From: UBA12088 sp964568345
GTDB lineage: Bacteria > Patescibacteriota > Minisyncoccia > Phycocordibacterales > UBA12088
Length of the DNA: 51,813 nucleotides
NCBI GenBank assembly: GCA_964568345.1
Contig: CAZMPG010000002.1
Coordinates: 1 to 51,813 of the forward strand
Reading direction: 5' to 3'
A program made the translations under genes and the position numbers. Below are positions 47,143 through 51,813 of the stretch, in pieces. Under the pieces are notes generated by a model, which saw only the letters and a list, made by a program, of their open reading frames with translations, was not told where the DNA came from and ran no database searches. How positions within the stretch are numbered: position 1 is the stretch's first letter; each line of letters opens with the position of its first letter.

Positions 47143-48534
47143 TTACCAGTCGTCGGTGATGCTTGCCGCCGGGGTGCCCTGATCGAGCGCAGCAAAGTTC
47201 GACTTCTCGATGGAGAGGAATGACGTCTTCTTTTCGTCGAAGTAGAGATCTATTTTCCCCACCGGCCCGTTGCGGTGCTTCTCGACCAGGATCTCCGCAA
47301 TGTTTGGCCGGTCGCTCGTCTCGTTCATCTTGTCGTCGCGGTGGATGAACATGACAACGTCGGCGTCCTGTTCGATAGAGCCAGAATCGCGGAGGTCCGA
47401 GAGGCGCGGCTTGCCGCGACGCTGCTCGACCGCGCGGGAGAGCTGCGAGAGCGAGAGTACCGGTACGTTGAGCTCGCGCGCGAGCGCCTTGAGCGAGCGC
47501 GAGATCTCGGTCACCTGCTGGACGAGCGAATCAGCGCTGTGCTTGCCGGTCGGCGCCATCATCTGCAGGTAGTCCACGACGATGAGCCCGAGGCCGTGTT
47601 CGCGCTTGAGGCGGCGGGCGACCGAGCGCATCGCGAGGATGTTATTTGCCGGCTTGTCGTCTATGTAGATCGGTGCGACCGAGAGCCGATCTATCGCCTC
47701 GCGCACCTGGGCAAACTCCTGGTCGGTCGAGAGCTTGCCGGTGCGGAGCTTCCACGCATCGACACGCGCCTCTGCGGCGAGCATGCGGTCCACGAGCTGC
47801 TGGCTGCTCATTTCGAGGGAGAAGATGCCGACCGACGTGCCGTGGAGGATGGCGGTCTGGCGTGCGATGTCGAGCGCGAGCGCCGTCTTCCCCATCGATG
47901 GGCGGGCGGCGAGGATTACGAGGTCGGAGGGCTGAAGGCCGGCGAGGAGGGCGTCGAGGTCTTTGAAGCCGGTCGGCACCCCCCGCATCTCGTCGCTCGA
48001 CTTGTGGAGATGGTCGATGCGCTCCCACGCTTCGCCGAGCGATTCGCGCATCGAGACGAACTTATGGAGCGAGGGAGTATTCGTGATCTCGTAAATCTTT
48101 TTCTCGGCAGCTTCAAGCGTCTCCTCGAGGTCGCGCCCCTCGTCGAAGCCGAGCTCGGCAATGTACTCCGCGCTGTCTATAAGCGCGCGGAGGGTTGCCG
48201 TCTTCTGCACGAGGTCCGCGTAGTGGTGGGCGTTTGCGGTCGCGGGGACGCTGTTCACGAGGTCGGCGAGGTACGCTGCGCCGCCCGCTCGTTCGAGGAG
48301 CTTGCCTTCCTTGAGCCGCGTCGAGACGGAAAGGACATCGATGGGGTCGCTCTTCGAAAAGAGCTCTCGCATCGCCGTGTAGATGGTGCGGTGCTTCTCG
48401 ACATAGAAGCTGTCCGCACTTACGAGGTCGGAAATGTCGTACATGCACTCGGGCTTAATCATGATGGCACCGAGGAGCGCCTTCTCCGCGTCGAGCGACT
48501 GGGGCGGAACGCGGAGCTTCGTGGGGGAGGTCAT
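47143..48534 (-). CDS. dnaB: Replicative DNA helicase DnaB
   Basis: A 463-residue hexameric helicase for replication. Seen: N-terminal domain with PPQSLDAEKALLGAIM, linker helix, GVPTGFKDLDALLAGLQPSDL, Walker A ARPSMGKTA (210-218), Walker B LIVVDYLQMM, SRSLKALARELNVPVLSLSQLSR and DLRDSGSIEQDADVVMF. The length is normal; no intein. The start lies eight bases after an extended -10 box. recR follows on the same strand. Confidence 0.96.
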   Translation of the reverse strand: MTSPTKLRVPPQSLDAEKALLGAIMIKPECMYDISDLVSADSFYVEKHRTIYTAMRELFSKSDPIDVLSVSTRLKEGKLLERAGGAAYLADLVNSVPATANAHHYADLVQKTATLRALIDSAEYIAELGFDEGRDLEETLEAAEKKIYEITNTPSLHKFVSMRESLGEAWERIDHLHKSSDEMRGVPTGFKDLDALLAGLQPSDLVILAARPSMGKTALALDIARQTAILHGTSVGIFSLEMSSQQLVDRMLAAEARVDAWKLRTGKLSTDQEFAQVREAIDRLSVAPIYIDDKPANNILAMRSVARRLKREHGLGLIVVDYLQMMAPTGKHSADSLVQQVTEISRSLKALARELNVPVLSLSQLSRAVEQRRGKPRLSDLRDSGSIEQDADVVMFIHRDDKMNETSDRPNIAEILVEKHRNGPVGKIDLYFDEKKTSFLSIEKSNFAALDQGTPAASITDDW

Positions 48535-48542
48535 GCCGCTCT

Positions 48543-48551
48543 ATTCTACCA
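48543..48551 (-). promoter_or_regulatory. Extended -10 box of dnaB
   Basis: On the minus strand TGG-TAGAAT, ending eight bases before the ATG at 48534. Confidence 0.4.
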
Positions 48552-48624
48552 CCGGCACGGTACCTGCGCTCTCGACAGCCCTGTGGGGTGGTGGTCAAAG
48601 GGGGGAGTGGGGGGTAGAATAGTG

Positions 48625-48708
48625 GCGAAAGAGAAGAGTATAAAGAGAAAAGAAACGCCCATCTCGTCATCTTCTCTTTCCTCTTTCCCCTTTCCTCTTT
48701 TCTCTCAT
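48625..48708. repeat. Heptamer repeat pair, GAGAAAA family
   Basis: The purine arm (GCGAAAG, then GAGAAAA-like units) and a long pyrimidine arm that ends directly at the ATG at 48709. Confidence 0.8.
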
Positions 48709-49335
48709 ATGCCCCACCACGCAGTCGTCTTCGAGGGGGAGAGTAGCGCGGCGCGCGCGGCAGCGCTCGCGTACGTGCGCGAGACACTTCTGCTCCCCCT
48801 CGAGCGCAATCCCGACGTAGTGGTGTACGAGCACGAGCGGCTGGGGATAGACGATGCGCGTGAGCTCAAGCTGCGCGCAAGCCAGGCGCCGCTTAGCGCG
48901 GGGCAAGCGTTCGTGCTCGTATTCGACACAGCCACCCGCGAGGCGCAGAACGCACTCCTCAAGCTCCTCGAAGAGCCCGCCGAGGCGACGTACTTCGTCC
49001 TCGTGGTGCCCTCGATCGAGCTCCTCCTCCCGACCGTACGCTCGCGGCTCGCCTACGGGGGAAGGGCGCGCGGTGCACCCGTAGAGCTTCCGCTCGCGGA
49101 GCGGTTCCTGAGCGCCACAATCGGGGAGCGGCTCACGCTCATCGAGCCCCTCGTGAAGGAGAAAGACCGTGCGCGGGTGCGTGCATTCCTCGACGCGCTC
49201 GAGCAGATGCTCTACCGGCAGGGGGTAGGAAAACGCGCTGCTGAGCTCCGTGAGGTCGTGTTCGTGCGGGGGTATGCCGACGATCGGAGCGCGTCGGTCA
49301 AGATGCTCCTCGAGCACCTCGTGCACGTGCTGTAA
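48709..49335 (+). CDS. DNA polymerase III delta-prime-like clamp-loader subunit, short
   Basis: A 208-residue protein resembling HolB: HHAVVFEGES at the place of the P-loop, LSAGQAFVLVFDTATREAQNALLKLLEEPAEATYFVLV (sensor region, LLKLLEEP near 83-90; shown here only in outline) and TVRSRL. Typical delta-prime proteins are about 300 residues. The Walker A lysine is missing (GESSAAR), as in E. coli delta-prime, and the C-terminal collar domain is reduced. Probably a structural, non-hydrolysing clamp-loader subunit. It starts directly after a pyrimidine repeat arm. Confidence 0.8.
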   Translation: MPHHAVVFEGESSAARAAALAYVRETLLLPLERNPDVVVYEHERLGIDDARELKLRASQAPLSAGQAFVLVFDTATREAQNALLKLLEEPAEATYFVLVVPSIELLLPTVRSRLAYGGRARGAPVELPLAERFLSATIGERLTLIEPLVKEKDRARVRAFLDALEQMLYRQGVGKRAAELREVVFVRGYADDRSASVKMLLEHLVHVL

Positions 49336-49467
49336 TTTCTCGTAGGTGCATGGTCTCGCCTCTGGAGAGGGGAGTAGCGTGTGGTACGCCCCATGCTGTG
49401 CATAGCCCTGCTCGACAATGTACCTGTCCATGGTACGGTGGAGCGTAGGGTCATAGAGGAGGATCCC

Positions 49468-49665
49468 ATGAACAACGAGGAAATCTGGTTTACACGCCAG
49501 AGCGTCGGCCCGCCGGCGTCATGGCAGAACGGGCCGCCTATCCGGGCGCCCCTACAGCAAGCGGGGGGCTTTCTCCCGCAGATGGTCCAGTGCGGCCTCT
49601 TCCGACAGGGAGAGTGCCAAGCATTCTTTGGCTCCTCGGAGCCCAAAACCCAACAGGCACAGTAG
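49468..49665 (+). CDS. Unknown small protein (65 residues)
   Basis: A short protein, MNNEEIWFTRQSVGPPASWQ at the start, Pro/Gln-rich in the middle and ending KTQQAQ, with two Cys. No motif or family recognised. The start is chosen by the strong SD GAGGAGG five bases before the ATG. A hairpin follows at 49693-49726. The antisense frame over the same bases lacks an SD. The rest of 49336-49777 holds no gene I can see. Confidence 0.5.
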   Translation: MNNEEIWFTRQSVGPPASWQNGPPIRAPLQQAGGFLPQMVQCGLFRQGECQAFFGSSEPKTQQAQ

Positions 49666-49692
49666 TGTCTTGGAGGCCATAATGCACGATTC

Positions 49693-49726
49693 GCAACGTC
49701 CGCCGGCATAGCAACTCTGTGCCGGC
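49693..49726 (+). terminator. Hairpin after the 49468 gene
   Basis: GCCGGCA pairs with TGCCGGC across an 20-base loop. Weak as a terminator. Confidence 0.35.
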
Positions 49727-49736
49727 GCATTCGTTG

Positions 49737-49745
49737 TGGTATACT
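49737..49745 (+). promoter_or_regulatory. Extended -10 box upstream of frr
   Basis: TGG-TATACT, 32 bases before the ATG at 49778, so frr would have a short leader. Confidence 0.5.
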
Positions 49746-49777
49746 GGCTGTACGCATTTACAGAACCCACCTCGCGT

Positions 49778-50326
49778 ATGTACACCTTCACCCCCTTTAC
49801 GAAAGCGCTCGCCTCGGCGGCTGACCACCTCAAGCAGGAGCTCGCGACGATACGGACCGGCCGCGCGGCGCCGGCGCTCCTCGATGGTGTGCGGGTCGAG
49901 GCGTACGGGAGCTCGATGAAGCTCGAGCAGGTGGCGAGTGTGACCATCGAGGATGCGCGGAGTATCCGTGTCGCCCCGTGGGATCAGAGCCAGGTACGTG
50001 CCATCGAGCGGGCCTTGAGCGAAGCTGATCTCGGCGTATCGCTCGCTACCGACGAGCGCGGTGTGCGGGTATCGTTTCCAGAGCTCACGAGCGAGCGGCG
50101 TGAGCAGCTCGTCAAAATCACCCGCACCAAGCTCGAAGAGGCGCGCGCGATGATCCGACGCGAGCGCGAAGCGGTGTGGCAGGACATCCAGAAGCAAGAA
50201 AAAGAAAAACAGCTCTCTGAAGACGAGAAGTTTCGCGCGAAAGAGCAGATGGAGAAGCTTGTCCAGGATGCAAACCGTACGCTCGAAGAGCTCGCTGAGC
50301 GAAAGGAGGCGGAGCTGAAGGCGTAA
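49778..50326 (+). CDS. frr: Ribosome recycling factor
   Basis: A 182-residue protein that splits post-termination ribosomes with EF-G. Seen: the helix FTKALASAADHLKQELATIR, RTGRAAPALLDGVRVEAYGS, PLxQVAS-type strand in LEQVASVTIED, APWDQSQVRAIERAL, and the C-terminal three-helix bundle with RREQLVKITRTKLEEAR in variant form. The length is normal. The gene precedes rseP, with a heptamer repeat element between. Confidence 0.95.
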   Translation: MYTFTPFTKALASAADHLKQELATIRTGRAAPALLDGVRVEAYGSSMKLEQVASVTIEDARSIRVAPWDQSQVRAIERALSEADLGVSLATDERGVRVSFPELTSERREQLVKITRTKLEEARAMIRREREAVWQDIQKQEKEKQLSEDEKFRAKEQMEKLVQDANRTLEELAERKEAELKA

Positions 50327-50330
50327 CGAG

Positions 50331-50399
50331 AGAAAAGTAAAAAGAAATATTACACTCCTCTCCTTCTTTCCTCTTTTCTCTTTCCTCTTTTCTCTCTCC
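50331..50399. repeat. Heptamer repeat pair, GAGAAAA family
   Basis: The purine arm starts about four bases after the frr stop; the pyrimidine arm (CTTTTCT-like units) ends directly at the ATG at 50400. Confidence 0.8.
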
Positions 50400-51515
50400 A
50401 TGACCATCCTCATCTTCCTCGCCGTCCTCGTCGTACTCATCCTCGTCCACGAGTTTGGGCACTTTATCGTTGCGAAGCGTTTCGGTATCCGGGTTGATGA
50501 GTTTGGTATCGGCTTTCCGCCAAAGATCTTCGGGAAGAAGGTTGGGGAGACCGAATACACGGTAAACGCGCTGCCCATAGGCGGCTTCGTGCGTATCTGG
50601 GGTGAGGACCCAACGCAGGAGCACTATACAGACGGCCCCGATCGGGAGCGGAGCTTCGTGAGCAAGCCCCGCGTGGTACAGGCTGCAGTGCTCGTCGCTG
50701 GTGTTGCGATGAATGTGCTCCTCGCATTCGTGCTGTACACGGGCACATTCCTCGCGGGGATGCCGACCCAGGTAGACGAGGCGCACCCCGACCCGTCGGT
50801 GCGCGACGTGCGCCTCCTCGTTACTGAGGTACTCGTCGGGAGCCCTGCGGCAAGTGCCCTGCGCCCGAGTGACGCTATCGTCGCAGTGCGGCGGGGCGAC
50901 GTGTCGCTTATGGGCGACGCGGTCCGATCGCCGAAAGCGGTCGCTGACCTTGTGGCGTCGGGGGCAGACTCCGGTGTCGTGCTCACCGTCCTGCGGCATG
51001 GCGCTGAGCTCGACGTGCCGATAGCGCCGGTGCGCGGTCTCATCCCCAATGATCCGGGGCGGGCAGCTGCTGGCTTCACCATGAGCCTCGTCGGCACGAA
51101 GCAGCTTTCCCTTGGGGAGGCCCTCACCCAAGCCTCACTCCGCACCGTCTTCACGATCCGCGACATTGCCTACGGACTCGGTGAGCTCGCGTGGGGCGCG
51201 GTACGCGGCACCGCGGACCTCTCGCAGGTTGCTGGGCCGGTCGGCATAGTCAACCTCGTCGGTGATGCGGCAGCACTCGGCTTCACCTGGCTCCTCACCT
51301 TCTCTGCGTTCATCTCGCTCAACCTCGCGGTCATCAATTTGCTCCCCATCCCCGCGCTCGATGGTGGCAGACTCCTCTTCGTTTTCATCGAGGTGCTACT
51401 CCGGCGCCCCATCACGCCCCGCATCGCGACGCGCGTCAACCAGGTAGGCTTCATCGCACTCCTCGCTCTCATGGCGCTCGTCACCGTGCACGACATCGTG
51501 CGGCTGTGGGGGTAA
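50400..51515 (+). CDS. RseP-like site-2 zinc metalloprotease (M50B)
   Basis: A 371-residue intramembrane protease. Seen: HEFGH (His17, Glu18, His21) in the first membrane segment, GFPPKIFGKK, a PDZ-like periplasmic domain (about 140-215), and NLLPIPALDGGRLLF with the third metal ligand Asp. It is likely to cut membrane-bound regulators or signal-peptide remnants; no anti-sigma factor gene is in the window. No SD precedes the start. frr and rseP are often near each other in bacteria. Confidence 0.93.
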   Translation: MTILIFLAVLVVLILVHEFGHFIVAKRFGIRVDEFGIGFPPKIFGKKVGETEYTVNALPIGGFVRIWGEDPTQEHYTDGPDRERSFVSKPRVVQAAVLVAGVAMNVLLAFVLYTGTFLAGMPTQVDEAHPDPSVRDVRLLVTEVLVGSPAASALRPSDAIVAVRRGDVSLMGDAVRSPKAVADLVASGADSGVVLTVLRHGAELDVPIAPVRGLIPNDPGRAAAGFTMSLVGTKQLSLGEALTQASLRTVFTIRDIAYGLGELAWGAVRGTADLSQVAGPVGIVNLVGDAAALGFTWLLTFSAFISLNLAVINLLPIPALDGGRLLFVFIEVLLRRPITPRIATRVNQVGFIALLALMALVTVHDIVRLWG

Positions 51516-51590
51516 CGTGTACGTGTAGCAGATTGCTTGCTATCGAGACCGCGCGAGCTTCTGCTGAAGCTCGCCGGGGAGTATGAGTAT

Positions 51591-51615
51591 GGGTCGGTAT
51601 GCGCCGACCCGTTTT
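51591..51615 (+). terminator. Terminator of rseP
   Basis: GGGTCGG pairs with CCGACCC and is followed by GTTTT. Confidence 0.75.
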
Positions 51616-51676
51616 GCGTATGCATACACGCGACATTGTAGGGGTACTACCCTCAATCAACCACCAGAAACTCGTT

Positions 51677-51714
51677 GTCTTGCGAGCCCGCCACAGGTGG
51701 GGCGAGGCAGTCGA
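51677..51714. repeat. Degenerate REP-like repeat
   Basis: TTGCGAGCCCGC and GGCGAGGCAGTC match the two arms of the REP-like repeat at 22487 (12 of 12 and about 10 of 12 positions), with a longer centre. The final 298 bases of the window otherwise show only the rseP terminator. Confidence 0.45.
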
Positions 51715-51813
51715 AAACCACGTTCGTTGTCATAGAGAAACCCCTCAGATCATGGACCGCTTCCCGCCACCTCTGCTCGCGGCTAAAGTCCTGCGGTCAT
51801 CCCCGCAGCAGGC

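Noticed and set aside
49552..49680. Minus-strand frame overlapping the 49468 gene
   Set aside because: No SD or promoter, whereas the plus-strand frame has a strong SD and a downstream hairpin.
51653..51733. Minus-strand 26-codon frame near the window end with a GAGGGG upstream
   Set aside because: It coincides with a degenerate REP-like repeat, and the frame at 22487 gives a similar false peptide.

Overview
The window is GC-rich DNA of a small-genome bacterium, most likely a member of the Candidate Phyla Radiation (Patescibacteria, probably Paceibacteria/Parcubacteria). The reasons are a hinge-less short SMC, a run of small TrbC/VirB2-like pilin genes, a DUF5663-like protein, a lone solute-binding protein, a class II ribonucleotide reductase, glycerate 2-kinase next to PEP synthase and enolase, and very compact operons with ATGA overlaps. 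The code is standard: TGA is used as a stop. The phylum assignment is an inference; no 16S gene is present. Two 100-N assembly gaps (1724-1823, 26476-26575) both fall inside tandem repeats.

Layout. 1-3450: a HAD-like phosphatase, a VanY-type carboxypeptidase and a secreted protein of unknown function, separated by heptamer repeats and a small MITE-like element. 3455-9868: a cell-envelope operon mraY-ftsW-murG-gltX-(M23 peptidase)-panD. 9954-13614: a PIF1-like helicase, a zinc-ribbon membrane peptide, a 21-residue Lys-rich protein and two unknown proteins. 13617-15069: DUF192 protein, the RNase P RNA gene and a zincin. 15160-20695: rpsA (minus), an MBL-fold protein, a membrane-anchored protein, gyrA and a methyltransferase. 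20688-25134: solute-binding protein followed by seven pilin-like genes. 25246-27298: PAP2 protein, then a non-coding block with tRNA-Leu, a 37-bp tandem array, strong fold-backs and tRNA-Lys. 27434-30430 (minus): rhodanese, cohesin/dockerin protein, DedA-like protein, SET-domain protein. 30487-35603: glycerate kinase, ppsA, eno (lower glycolysis). 35961-43805: nrdJ, smc, cyclophilin, rnr. 43927-51515: polysaccharide deacetylase, small unknown genes, rplU, recR, dnaB, holB-like, frr and rseP.

Four patterns stand out. (1) Many non-overlapping gene junctions hold degenerate tandem heptanucleotide repeats of three related families, often as a purine-rich arm and a pyrimidine-rich arm. These repeats supply stop codons to upstream genes and run in 7-base phase up to, or into, the next start codon. 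(2) Many genes start 6-9 bases after an extended -10 box (TGN-TATACT-like) and have no Shine-Dalgarno sequence, so they are probably leaderless; secreted and small unknown genes instead have strong SD sequences. (3) tRNA 3' ends are copied in neighbouring DNA: a 37-bp array behind tRNA-Leu, and a 19-bp copy 203 bp from tRNA-Lys beside a predicted three-way junction. (4) The pilin array carries perfect 160-bp and 142-bp duplications inside otherwise diverged paralogues, which points to recent duplication or gene conversion.
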